Shown here in pieces: positions 1 to 8,421 of a stretch of DNA of 35,500 nt. The position numbers and the translations under genes are program-made. The DNA is taken from the NCBI GenBank assembly GCA_013696745.1, contig JACCXZ010000194.1, positions 1 through 35,500 on the forward strand. The letters are read 5' to 3'. How positions within the stretch are numbered: position 1 is the first letter of the stretch; the number at the start of each line of letters is the position of its first letter. The stretch is from Nocardioidaceae bacterium (GTDB lineage: Bacteria > Actinomycetota > Actinomycetes > Propionibacteriales > Nocardioidaceae). The notes beneath the pieces were generated by a model, which was not told where the DNA came from, did no database searches, and worked only from the letters and a program-made list of their open reading frames with translations.

Positions 1-183
1 CGTGCAGGACTTCACGCTGTGGCCGTCGAGGTGCACAGTGCAGGCACCGCAGTTGGTCGTGTCGCACCCCACGAGGGTGCCGGTCTTGCCGAGCTCTTCG
101 CGCAGGTACTGCACGAGCAGTGTCCGCGGTTCGACCTCGTCGACGTAGCTCACGCCGTCGACGTTCACGGTGATACGGGTCAT
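1..183 (-). CDS. CoxS/XdhA-type 2Fe-2S subunit, partial (3' end beyond window)
   Basis: The first 61 residues of a small iron-sulfur subunit of a molybdenum hydroxylase (CO dehydrogenase or xanthine dehydrogenase family). Such subunits carry electrons from the Mo centre to FAD. The plant-ferredoxin-type cluster motif is visible as [16 protein letters not shown], matching the family pattern CxxxxCGxC; the C-terminal cluster domain lies outside the window. The ATG at 183 follows a GGAGG nine bases upstream. The gene follows mobA, moxR, the VWA gene and xdhC on the same strand, which fits a Mo-enzyme operon. The real substrate cannot be told without the large subunit, which should lie just beyond base 1. 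Confidence 0.9.
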   Translation of the reverse strand, partial: MTRITVNVDGVSYVDEVEPRTLLVQYLREELGKTGTLVGCDTTNCGACTVHLDGHSVKSCT

Positions 184-323
184 CCCTGCCAGCCTCCACC
201 GTCGCCGTGGGCGAGTACGCAGGTGGGTGCGCGGCGACGTCGCGACCACCTTGGTCCCACCCAACCCCGACGTGACCTAGTCCACAAGTCGTGCTCCACG
301 AAAGGGACCTGTCCGCCGGGCCA

Positions 324-403
324 ACTGCCCATGGCATCTTGTGACTGCCCATGGGATGCGTCCCATGGGCAGTGCAATTCCCCAGGGGACCCTGGTAAAC
401 CGC
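324..403 (+). repeat. 80-bp dispersed hairpin element, copy 1
   Basis: Modular element between xdhC and coxS. In order: a half-site ACTGCCCATGGCA (324-336); a perfect 13-bp stem with a TGCG loop (arms 344-356 and 361-373, arm ACTGCCCATGGGA); then a 14-bp palindrome CCAGGGGACCCTGG (382-395) followed by TAAACCGC. The same modules, in the same order and spacing but inverted, recur at 11063-11142. Either strand can fold into two hairpins. It could act as a REP-like element, an attenuator or processing site inside the Mo-hydroxylase operon, or a protein-binding site. No open reading frame in it is convincing. The rest of the 184-423 gap shows nothing I recognise. Confidence 0.85.
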
Positions 404-423
404 GGCCGGCTCCCGGCCGGCGC

Positions 424-1560
424 TCACCCCGGGGGGTGGTGGATCCGCCCCTCCATCGAGGCCAGCCGCTCGCCGCCGCCGCCCCACCGCAACGCGATGA
501 TCTCGGCTGCGATCGACACCGCCGTCTCCTCCGGCGTACGGGCACCGAGGTCCAGGCCCACCGGGCTGGACAGCCGGGCAAGCTCGTCGGTGGTCATGCC
601 GAGCTGGTGCAGCCGCGCCATCCGGTCGTCGTGCGTGCGCCGCGACCCCATGGCTCCCACGTACGCGACCTCCGGGAGCCGCAGCGCCACCTCGAGCAGC
701 GGCACGTCGAACTTCGGGTCGTGGGTCAGCACGCACACCACCGTGCGGGGGTCGGTCGCCCCGGCCTCGACCTGGTCCTGCAGGTAGCGGTGCGGCCAGT
801 CCACGACCACCTCGTCGGCGTCGGGGAAGCGTGACCGGGTGGCGAACACCGGGCGGGCGTCGCAGACGGTGACCCGGTACCCGAGGAAGGCACCGAGCCG
901 GGCGACCGCCGCCGCGAAGTCGATGGCGCCGAAGACCAGCATCCGCGGCTTTGGCGCGTACGACGCGCAGAACACGCGCATGCCCTCTCCGCGCCGTTGA
1001 CCATCCGGCCCGTATGTGAGCAACTCGCTGCGGCCGTTGGCGAGCAGACCGCGGACGTCATCGGCGGCCGCCGCGTCGGCGCGGGGCGACCCGAACGTTC
1101 CCTGCACCGGTGTCGACGCGTCGTCGGGTCGCACGATCAACCGCCGGCCCCACCAGGTCGGGTCCGGATGCTCCACGACGGTGACGACGGCGACCGGACG
1201 CCCTGCCTCGACGTCCTCGGCCACGTCACCGAGCTCGGGGAAGGTCCGCTGCGAGACCGGCTCGACGAAGACGTCCAGGATCCCACCGCAGGTCAGGCCG
1301 ACGGCGAAGGCGTCGTCGTCGCTCACGCCGTAGCGCTGCAGCACCGGCTCGCCGGACGCGACGACCTCCTGGGTGAGCTCATAGACCGCGCCCTCGACGC
1401 AGCCGCCGGACACCGACCCGACTGCGGTCTGGTCCGGGCCGACCAGCATCGACGCACCGGGCGGCCGCGGTGCCGACTGCCAGGTGCCCACGACGGTGCC
1501 GACGCCGATCGTCTCCCCTGCCCGCCACCAGGTGACCAGCTCGTCCATGACGTCACGCAT
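424..1560 (-). CDS. xdhC: XdhC/CoxI family Mo-enzyme maturation factor
   Basis: A 378-aa protein with both XdhC halves. The N-terminal XdhC_CoxI domain has PRPPGASM (31-38), SGGCVEG (51-57) and LTCGG (89-93). The C-terminal Rossmann-like XdhC_C domain contains RMLVFGAIDFAAAVARLG and a VGAMGS segment. Family members bind molybdenum cofactor, help sulfurate it and deliver it to xanthine dehydrogenase or CO dehydrogenase apoenzymes in the cytoplasm. The two conserved cysteines expected for cofactor handling are present. Its start overlaps the end of the VWA gene by 8 bp, so translation is probably coupled; an ATG four codons later (1548) is an alternative start. The 80-bp repeat follows its stop codon. 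Confidence 0.93.
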   Translation of the reverse strand: MRDVMDELVTWWRAGETIGVGTVVGTWQSAPRPPGASMLVGPDQTAVGSVSGGCVEGAVYELTQEVVASGEPVLQRYGVSDDDAFAVGLTCGGILDVFVEPVSQRTFPELGDVAEDVEAGRPVAVVTVVEHPDPTWWGRRLIVRPDDASTPVQGTFGSPRADAAAADDVRGLLANGRSELLTYGPDGQRRGEGMRVFCASYAPKPRMLVFGAIDFAAAVARLGAFLGYRVTVCDARPVFATRSRFPDADEVVVDWPHRYLQDQVEAGATDPRTVVCVLTHDPKFDVPLLEVALRLPEVAYVGAMGSRRTHDDRMARLHQLGMTTDELARLSSPVGLDLGARTPEETAVSIAAEIIALRWGGGGERLASMEGRIHHPPG

Positions 1561-2665
1561 CCGAGACCACCTTCAGCAGCTGATCGAAGGCAGCCAGCGA
1601 ATGACCGGCGACCAGTGCGTCCAGATGAGGCACCGCGACCGCGATCCCGCCCTGCACCGGCTCGTAGCCGGCCTTGCCGCGGTGCGGGTTCATCCACACG
1701 ACCGCATGCGACAACCGTTGCAGCCGGGCCACCTGCTCACCGAGCATCCTGGGATCCCCGCGCTCCCACCCGTCGGACGCGATGACGACGACGGCACCGC
1801 GGGCGGTCCCCCGCTGACCCCAGCGGTCGACAAATGCGCGCAGCACCTCGCCCAGCCGGGTTCCCCCGGACCAGTCCGGCACCGCGGCTCCCGCTGCCAG
1901 CAGCGCGGCCTCGACGTCGCGGCTGCGCAGGGCGCTCGTCACCCGGGTCAGCCGGGTGCCCACGGTGAAGACCTCGACGTAGGGCATGCAGCGAGTCATC
2001 ACGTGACCCAGCCGCAGCACGGCGTCGGCGTACGGCTGCATCGAGCCGGAGACGTCGACGAGCAGGACGACCCGCCGGGCACGCGGCCGGCGGGCGCGGC
2101 GGCGCAGCGGAGCCGGTTCCCCCGCACGGCGCAGCTGGTCACGCAGCGTGCGCCGGGAGTCCACCTCCCCTCGGTGGTACGCCCGCCGGCGCATGCTGCG
2201 GCGGGTGGGAGCAGTGGGCCGCAGCGCGGCGAACAGCGCAGCAAGATGGCGACGCTCGGCAGCCGACATGCTGGCCACGTCGCGGTGACGCAACACCTCC
2301 TCGTCGCTGGACACCGTGCGCAGGAGCTGCTCGTCGCCGCGGTCCTCAGCGCCGTCCAGGGGCTCCAGCGCCGCCTGCTGGATGGTGCGCACCGCAGGTC
2401 GGCGCGGGCGTGGGAGCGACTCACGGGCGTCGAACCAGGCGCCGAACAGCGCGTCGTACACCTCGATGTCGTCGGGGCTGGAGCACAGCGTGCCCCGCCC
2501 CGACCAGTACACGCTCAGCCGGTCCCCGGCACCGGTGTGCGCCACTGCGCGCAGGAAGCTCTGCGTGCGGTCGCCACTCACCTGGATGCCGGCATGGCGC
2601 AGTGCCCGGGCAAAGGCCGCGAACAGCTCGTCCCCCACGACGTCAGCGGACGGCATGAGTGTCAT
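1553..2665 (-). CDS. VWA domain protein, CoxE-like
   Basis: A 370-aa protein of the CoxE/VWA family, partner of MoxR-type ATPases in assembling or activating metalloenzymes, here presumably the molybdenum hydroxylase. The N-terminal part is helical. An Arg-rich linker (about 155-198) precedes the von Willebrand A fold, which opens with the metal-binding motif DVSGSM (204-209) and continues with a GGTRLGEVL segment. The start chosen is the ATG at 2665, which overlaps the MoxR stop as ATGA, the usual sign of translational coupling; an ATG three codons on (2656) is possible. Its end overlaps xdhC. In the CO-dehydrogenase system the CoxD (MoxR) and CoxE pair is needed to make the CuSMo centre, but this pair also occurs with xanthine-dehydrogenase-type enzymes. 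Confidence 0.88.
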   Translation of the reverse strand: MTLMPSADVVGDELFAAFARALRHAGIQVSGDRTQSFLRAVAHTGAGDRLSVYWSGRGTLCSSPDDIEVYDALFGAWFDARESLPRPRRPAVRTIQQAALEPLDGAEDRGDEQLLRTVSSDEEVLRHRDVASMSAAERRHLAALFAALRPTAPTRRSMRRRAYHRGEVDSRRTLRDQLRRAGEPAPLRRRARRPRARRVVLLVDVSGSMQPYADAVLRLGHVMTRCMPYVEVFTVGTRLTRVTSALRSRDVEAALLAAGAAVPDWSGGTRLGEVLRAFVDRWGQRGTARGAVVVIASDGWERGDPRMLGEQVARLQRLSHAVVWMNPHRGKAGYEPVQGGIAVAVPHLDALVAGHSLAAFDQLLKVVSDA

Positions 2666-3567
2666 CCCGCGAGCATCCGATCCAGCGAGTCGCGGACACG
2701 GTCGGTGTCCTCGCGGTACTTCAGCACCGCCCCGAGGGTGGCTCCGGCAGTCTCGAGGTCGAGCTCCTCGCGACCGAGCGCCTGCAACGCGCGGGCCCAA
2801 TCGAGCGTCTCGGCGACTCCGGGGGGCTTGAGCATGTCGTCGTTGTGACGGATCCGCTGCACGGTGGCGGTCACCTGCTCGGCGAGCCGAGCAGAGATCT
2901 CGGGCAACCGGGTACGCACGATCTGGATCTCGCGGGCCAGCCCAGGGTGGTCGATCCAGTGGTAGAGGCAGCGTCGTTTCAACGCGTCGTGCAGCTCGCG
3001 CGTGCGGTTGGACGTCAGCACGACGATCGGCGGGACGGCGGCCTGGACCACGCCGTACTCGGGGATCGTCACCTGGTGGGTGGAGAGGACCTCCAGCAGG
3101 AACGCCTCGAACTCGTCGTCAGCACGGTCGATCTCGTCCACCAGCAGCACCGCCGGGCTGGTCCGCAACGCCCGCAGAATGGGCCGGTCGAGCAGGAACC
3201 GGTCGGCGTACAGCGACTCCTCGAGCGCGTCCGCGTCGGTGGCACCGCCGACCGCCTCGACGGTCCGCAGGTGCAGGATCTGACCGGTGAAGTCCCAGTC
3301 GTACAACGCCTGCGTGGAGTCGATGCCCTCGTAGCACTGCAACCGGATGAGTGGTGCGCCGACAAGATCGGCGAGCGCCTCGGCCAGCGCAGTCTTGCCG
3401 GTCCCGGGCTCTCCCTCCAGCAGCAACGGCCGCTGCATCACCACGGCGAGGTACGTGATGGTGGCCAACCCGTCGTCGGCCAGGTAGCCGGTGTCCCGCA
3501 ACCGGCGCGCGACATCCGCGGCCGACCCGAGTCCTTGCTGCTCGGCCAGGCTCTGCGATGCGGACAC
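2662..3567 (-). CDS. MoxR family AAA+ ATPase, CoxD-like
   Basis: A 301-aa AAA+ chaperone-like ATPase. Walker A is GEPGTGKTA (52-60) and Walker B LLVDEIDRAD (141-150); sensor 1 is seen in VVLTSNRTRELHDALKRRC, which also carries the arginine-finger region. It probably remodels the Mo-hydroxylase apoenzyme together with the VWA protein encoded next to it. The start is GTG at 3567, preceded by GGAAGGGA about 6 bases upstream; reading further upstream gives Arg/Trp-rich sequence without family similarity. It ends in an ATGA overlap with the VWA gene. A 91-bp gap separates it from mobA upstream on the same strand. Confidence 0.93.
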   Translation of the reverse strand: MSASQSLAEQQGLGSAADVARRLRDTGYLADDGLATITYLAVVMQRPLLLEGEPGTGKTALAEALADLVGAPLIRLQCYEGIDSTQALYDWDFTGQILHLRTVEAVGGATDADALEESLYADRFLLDRPILRALRTSPAVLLVDEIDRADDEFEAFLLEVLSTHQVTIPEYGVVQAAVPPIVVLTSNRTRELHDALKRRCLYHWIDHPGLAREIQIVRTRLPEISARLAEQVTATVQRIRHNDDMLKPPGVAETLDWARALQALGREELDLETAGATLGAVLKYREDTDRVRDSLDRMLAG

Positions 3568-3658
3568 AGCGATCCCTTCCCACGGTCGACGGTCCGAGCC
3601 TAGTTGCCGTCCGCGGTGCGGGCCGATGGCCGGTCCGGCGCTCAGGTGTCCCCGGTGA

Positions 3659-4261
3659 CTACGTGTCGCTGTCCAGGCCGCCGGCCAGGTCCGAGCAGTC
3701 GATCGCCACCACCGGATGCGAATCCAGGTAGCCCCGCGCTCCGCGATCACCGGTCGCCGAGGCCGCCACACCGGCCCAGTGTGTCCGGCCGATCAGGACC
3801 GGGTGCCCCGCACCGTCGGCATAGGATGCCCGCGCCAACACACGGTCGGGCTCGACGCCGGTGCGCGCGTGTCCGAGGACCCGGGCCACCACGTCGGCAC
3901 CCACGTCGGGCAGGTCGACCAGGTGAACCAGTGCGGCATCGGCGGCAGTAGCAACGAGCGCGTCCAGTCCGGCGCCGAGCGAGGCCCCCATGCCCTGTTC
4001 CCAGTCGGGTGACTCGACGACCCCGACGCCCTCGTCGGCCAGCAGTGACCGGACCCTGCCGGCTGCTGCGCCGACGACCACGACGACGCTGTCGCACCCG
4101 CCGGCGCGCAGGACCCGGGCGGTGCGGACCACCCAGGCGAGCCCGTCGGGGTCCACCCGCAACGCCTTGGGTCCACCGGCTCGACGTCCCCGCCCAGCCG
4201 CCAGCAGGAGCCCGGTGATGTGGCCCTGCGCAGAGTCATCGGGCACGGCGTCATCGGGCAT
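3659..4261 (-). CDS. MobA/MocA-like molybdenum cofactor nucleotidyltransferase
   Basis: A 200-aa NTP_transf_3 (MobA-like) protein. The nucleotide-binding loop LLAAGRGRRAGGPKAL spans about residues 18-33, DLPDVGADVV supplies the metal-binding aspartates, and GHPVLIGRTHW is typical of MocA/CTP:molybdopterin cytidylyltransferases. MocA makes the cytosine-dinucleotide form of the cofactor used by xanthine/CO dehydrogenase-type enzymes, which agrees with the downstream genes; a GTP-using MobA role cannot be excluded. The N-terminus contains a short duplication (MPDDAVPDD), so the GTG at codon 6 might be the true start. It is the first gene of the minus-strand set, divergent from the M20 peptidase. 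Confidence 0.88.
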   Translation of the reverse strand: MPDDAVPDDSAQGHITGLLLAAGRGRRAGGPKALRVDPDGLAWVVRTARVLRAGGCDSVVVVVGAAAGRVRSLLADEGVGVVESPDWEQGMGASLGAGLDALVATAADAALVHLVDLPDVGADVVARVLGHARTGVEPDRVLARASYADGAGHPVLIGRTHWAGVAASATGDRGARGYLDSHPVVAIDCSDLAGGLDSDT

Positions 4262-4297
4262 GGGGCTGATCCTGGCATTCGCGCGCCACTCGGAGTT

Positions 4298-4348
4298 GGT
4301 GACGGGGTCCCCCGTGCAAATAGGTTCGCCACAGGGGACCCCCTCGCC
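4298..4348. promoter_or_regulatory. Imperfect 19-bp inverted repeat between mobA and the M20 gene
   Basis: Two arms, GGTGACGGGGTCCCCCGTG (4298-4316) and its near-complement (4330-4348), match at 16 of 19 positions around a short AT-richer centre (CAAATAGGTT). Each arm holds the small palindrome GGGGTCCCC, so it looks like two adjacent operator half-palindromes in a divergent promoter region. A separate 16-bp perfect palindrome, GCTCGCGCGCGCGAGC, lies at 4361-4376. The role is inferred from position only. Confidence 0.5.
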
Positions 4349-4398
4349 AACCGCCCCCGTGCTCGCGCGCGCGAGCGTGGACCGTCAGACTCGCCACC

Positions 4399-5691
4399 AT
4401 GACCGAGCAGGGCAGCGAATGCACGCAGGCCGAGCGCCGGGTTCTCGACGCGATCGACGAGGACCAGATCGGCGCGGACCTCGTCGCGCTGGTGGGTTTC
4501 CCCAGCATCGATGGGACCGCCGCCGAGGCCGAGGTGCAGGCGTGGTGCGCCGAGCGGTTGCGCACGTTGGGCATGGCTGTCGACCACTGGCTCACCGACG
4601 TGCGCGACCTGGCCGACGACCCCGCATACCCGGGCATGGAGGTCGAGCGCACCGGGGTCTGGGGATGTGTCGGACGTACCGGGCGGGCCGACCGTGAGGA
4701 GGCCCCGGCGCTGGTGCTCAACGGCCATGTCGACGTGGTACCGGCCGGCGACCTGGACCTGTGGCCGGATCGCGCACCGTTCACGGCGCGGCTGGCGGAG
4801 GGCTCCTGGTGGGGTCGTGGCACCTGCGACATGAAGGGCGGGGTGGCGGCCATCCTCGGCGCCGTGAATGCCCTGTCGCAGGCCGGGGTCCAGCTGACCA
4901 GGCCGCTCGCGGTCCACACGGTGACCGGCGAGGAGGACGGCGGCATCGGCACCTTTGCCACCCTGCGGCGCGGTCACGTTGGTGAGGCATGCGTGATAGC
5001 CGAACCGACCGACGGGGCGATCGTGCCGGCCAACGCCGGATCGCTCACCTTCCGCATCACTGTCGCCGGCCTCGCCACCCACGGGTCCACGCGTACCCGT
5101 GGTGTCAGCGCCGTGGAGAAGTTCGAGCGGGTGCACGAGGCACTGCGTCGGCTCGAGGCTGAGCGCAACGCCGACCTGCCCGACCTCTTCGCCCACCTGG
5201 ACGTCGGCTGGCCGCTGTCGGTCGGACAGGTGAACGCCGGTGACTGGGCGAGCACGGTGCCGGACCGGCTGATCGCCCAGGGGCGGTACGGCGTGATGCC
5301 GGGCGAGTCGGTGCAGGACGCCAAGGCTGCGCTCGATATCGCGGTCGCGCAGGCTTGCCGGGCAGACCCCTGGCTGCGTACGCACCCGGCCCTGGTCGAG
5401 TGGCCCGGCGGCCACTACGCCTCGGGCAGCCTGCCCGAGGGGCACCCGCTGCTCGACGACGTCGCGGCTGCGGTGCGAGCTGTGGGCGGTCCACGGCCGG
5501 ACGTGCTCGGGGGACCCTACGGCTCAGACTTGCGACAGTACGCAATGGCCGGAGTGCCGACCCTGCAGTACGGCCCCGGCCAGGCAGTCTTCGCGCACGC
5601 AGTGGACGAGCACGTCTCCGTCGACGAGGTGGTGCGGTGCGCCCGGGCGTACGCGGTCCTGGCACTGCGGCTGTGCGGAGAGCAGGCGTGA
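4399..5691 (+). CDS. M20 family metallopeptidase/deacylase (ArgE/DapE-like)
   Basis: A 430-aa zinc-dependent amidohydrolase of the ArgE/DapE/ACY1/CPG2 group. The metal and catalytic signature is clear: NGHVDVVPAG (H110, D112), WWGRGTCDMKGG (D144), the general-base pair TGEEDGG (E177-E178) and IAEPTD (E201). The lid (dimerisation) domain follows. Members remove acyl or aminoacyl groups from amino acids or peptides; the substrate here is not evident, since no arginine or lysine pathway gene is adjacent. The ATG at 4399 lacks an upstream Shine-Dalgarno and has CAGACT 6 bases before it, so a leaderless message is possible. A strong hairpin follows the stop. Confidence 0.9.
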   Translation: MTEQGSECTQAERRVLDAIDEDQIGADLVALVGFPSIDGTAAEAEVQAWCAERLRTLGMAVDHWLTDVRDLADDPAYPGMEVERTGVWGCVGRTGRADREEAPALVLNGHVDVVPAGDLDLWPDRAPFTARLAEGSWWGRGTCDMKGGVAAILGAVNALSQAGVQLTRPLAVHTVTGEEDGGIGTFATLRRGHVGEACVIAEPTDGAIVPANAGSLTFRITVAGLATHGSTRTRGVSAVEKFERVHEALRRLEAERNADLPDLFAHLDVGWPLSVGQVNAGDWASTVPDRLIAQGRYGVMPGESVQDAKAALDIAVAQACRADPWLRTHPALVEWPGGHYASGSLPEGHPLLDDVAAAVRAVGGPRPDVLGGPYGSDLRQYAMAGVPTLQYGPGQAVFAHAVDEHVSVDEVVRCARAYAVLALRLCGEQA

Positions 5692-5698
5692 AATGACG

Positions 5699-5731
5699 GA
5701 GGCCCCTCCATGTATGAGATGGAGGGGCCTC
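5699..5731 (+). terminator. Terminator hairpin after the M20 gene
   Basis: A perfect 13-bp stem, GAGGCCCCTCCAT, with a 7-nt loop GTATGAG, begins 8 bases after the M20 stop. There is no U-tract, as is usual for actinobacterial terminators. Confidence 0.8.
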
Positions 5732-6341
5732 GCGTTCGCGGCTGTCCCATCCGAGGCGCCGGCAGAGCCGACGACTCGGATGTTCCGGGGATGACGCCCC
5801 GACCATGTCGACCACCCCAGCCACCGAAGTGGCTGCAGTGACCGGTCTGGTCTGCACCGCCCGACCGGAATCTCGCGAACCCGACGCTGCATCATCAGCG
5901 TCGCCGTGCGGGTCGCCCCGCTCGGTGTGGCTCGTAGTTCCTCCCAGCCGTCCTTCACCACGTCGAACCGGGTGTCACCGCCAGGTCTCCCCGGCTGCTT
6001 CCCGCTCCGTCGTGCTGGAGTGATGGAACTGTAAGCCCGCACGACTGGGACCGGGCAAGGGGTTTCAGACGCCAATTTCGACACGACCGTCGAGGATGGT
6101 GGGGACAACGTGTGGACGACGTGTGGACGACGTGTGGACAGTCACGCACAGCGTGTGGACGCTCAGTGAGCACGGCATCACCCACCTGCGCCGACCCGTC
6201 ACCTGGCTGTGGACAACCAACTTCCCCACAGGCTGTGGACGATCGCCACAATTGGGTATCTGTGCGTCTCATCATTTGAGACGAACGCCGGGGCGTGGCC
6301 GCCCTGGTCGGCACACAACCGACCCAGCACCGGCGGCGCCG
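5732..6341. other. Gene-poor interval of about 610 bp
   Basis: No reading frame here has convincing start signals, family motifs or uniform codon use. The 5732-6090 part holds only short open frames (one on the minus strand, around 5880-5970, reads VVKDGWEELRATPSGATRT and cannot be assigned). From 6100 to 6242 it contains an array of TGTGGAC sequences described separately, and at 6265-6283 a 7-bp-stem inverted repeat CGTCTCA/TGAGACG. Confidence 0.6.
6100..6242 (+). promoter_or_regulatory. Array of DnaA-box-like sequences
   Basis: The actinobacterial DnaA box is TTGTCCACA, or TGTGGACAA on the other strand. In one orientation I see TGGGGACAA (6100-6108), TGTGGACGA (6111-6119), TGTGGACGA (6122-6130), TGTGGACAG (6133-6141), TGTGGACGC (6154-6162), a perfect TGTGGACAA (6208-6216) and TGTGGACGA (6234-6242); a weak reverse copy TTCCCCACA sits at 6222-6230. 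Boxes at 6111, 6122 and 6133 are spaced exactly 11 bp, one per helical turn. No dnaA, dnaN or gyr gene is in the window, so a DnaA-titrating or regulatory cluster (datA-like) is more likely than oriC. Another factor with a TGTGGAC half-site is possible. Confidence 0.6.
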
Positions 6342-6473
6342 TCAGGAGCGTTTGCGCCGCTGGAGAGCCCGGCGGGTGCGAGCCTCGGACTGGCCCAGCA
6401 CCTTCGCCAGCAGGGTGACGCGAAAGACGTACGCGACCGCGACCAGCGCGATGATCAGCAGGATCCACTTCAT
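6342..6473 (-). CDS. 43-aa single-pass membrane protein
   Basis: A short gene reading MKWILLIIALVAVAYVFRVT and continuing LLAKVLGQSEARTRRALQRRKRS. One N-terminal hydrophobic helix (about 3-20) is followed by a strongly basic tail, which predicts a cytoplasmic C-terminus. Codon use is GC3-rich, as in real genes here. GGAGG lies only one base before the ATG, an unusually tight spacing. It is downstream of groEL on the same strand but separated by a terminator-like hairpin, so it probably has its own promoter. Function unknown; I do not recognise a family. Confidence 0.65.
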   Translation of the reverse strand: MKWILLIIALVAVAYVFRVTLLAKVLGQSEARTRRALQRRKRS

Positions 6474-6519
6474 GCCTCCACGGTACGGGACTCGGCACGG
6501 CTGGCCGTACGGCGCGCGT

Positions 6520-6551
6520 AGGGGCGGCCCCGGCTGTCCGGGACCGCCCCT
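6520..6551 (-). terminator. groEL terminator hairpin
   Basis: An interrupted stem (AGGGGCGG and CCCGG arms pairing with CCGGG and CCGCCCCT) lies about 50 bases past the groEL stop and upstream of the 43-aa gene. Confidence 0.7.
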
Positions 6552-6598
6552 CGCGAGCAGACGCTCTGCCTACCTCATGGAGCTCTGAACGGACTTGT

Positions 6599-8239
<1,641 letters not shown>

Positions 8240-8345
8240 TCACGCGTCGAAGTGATTGGCCCGGCGATGCCCGCGACGGACGACCCCCGCCGCGACAGAC
8301 CCTTCCCGCCACGGCCGCAAGGCCTCATCGGCCCGGTCCACTTGG

Positions 8346-8372
8346 TTGGCACTCTCATGGGCAGAGTGCCAA
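8346..8372 (-). promoter_or_regulatory. CIRCE element 1 (HrcA operator)
   Basis: TTGGCACTC, nine bases, GAGTGCCAA: a perfect 9-9-9 inverted repeat, close to the consensus TTAGCACTC-N9-GAGTGCTAA. It lies 122 bases upstream of the groEL start. Confidence 0.93.
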
Positions 8373-8380
8373 CTCAATGT

Positions 8381-8407
8381 CTAGCACTCTGTCCGGGTGA
8401 GTGCAAA
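8381..8407 (-). promoter_or_regulatory. CIRCE element 2 (HrcA operator)
   Basis: CTAGCACTC, nine bases, GAGTGCAAA: a second 9-9-9 CIRCE with two consensus departures, 8 bp from the first and only 15 bp past the thrC stop. Confidence 0.85.
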
Positions 8408-8421
8408 CGATGACCTCCGGT

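Noticed and set aside
19-834. Long open frame on the plus strand opposite coxS and xdhC
   Set aside because: Arg/Pro/His-rich shadow of xdhC and coxS; no start signal or family motif.
3793-5445. 550-codon minus-strand frame across mobA and the M20 gene
   Set aside because: Spans two genes of opposite strands and has no domain; shadow frame.
6100-6242. Chromosomal origin (oriC)
   Set aside because: No dnaA, dnaN, rpmH or gyrase genes nearby and no AT-rich unwinding stretch; kept only as a DnaA-box cluster.
8355-8363. TCATGGGCA in the CIRCE spacer as a third copy of the hairpin element
   Set aside because: Only a few bases match; no second arm or flanking palindrome.
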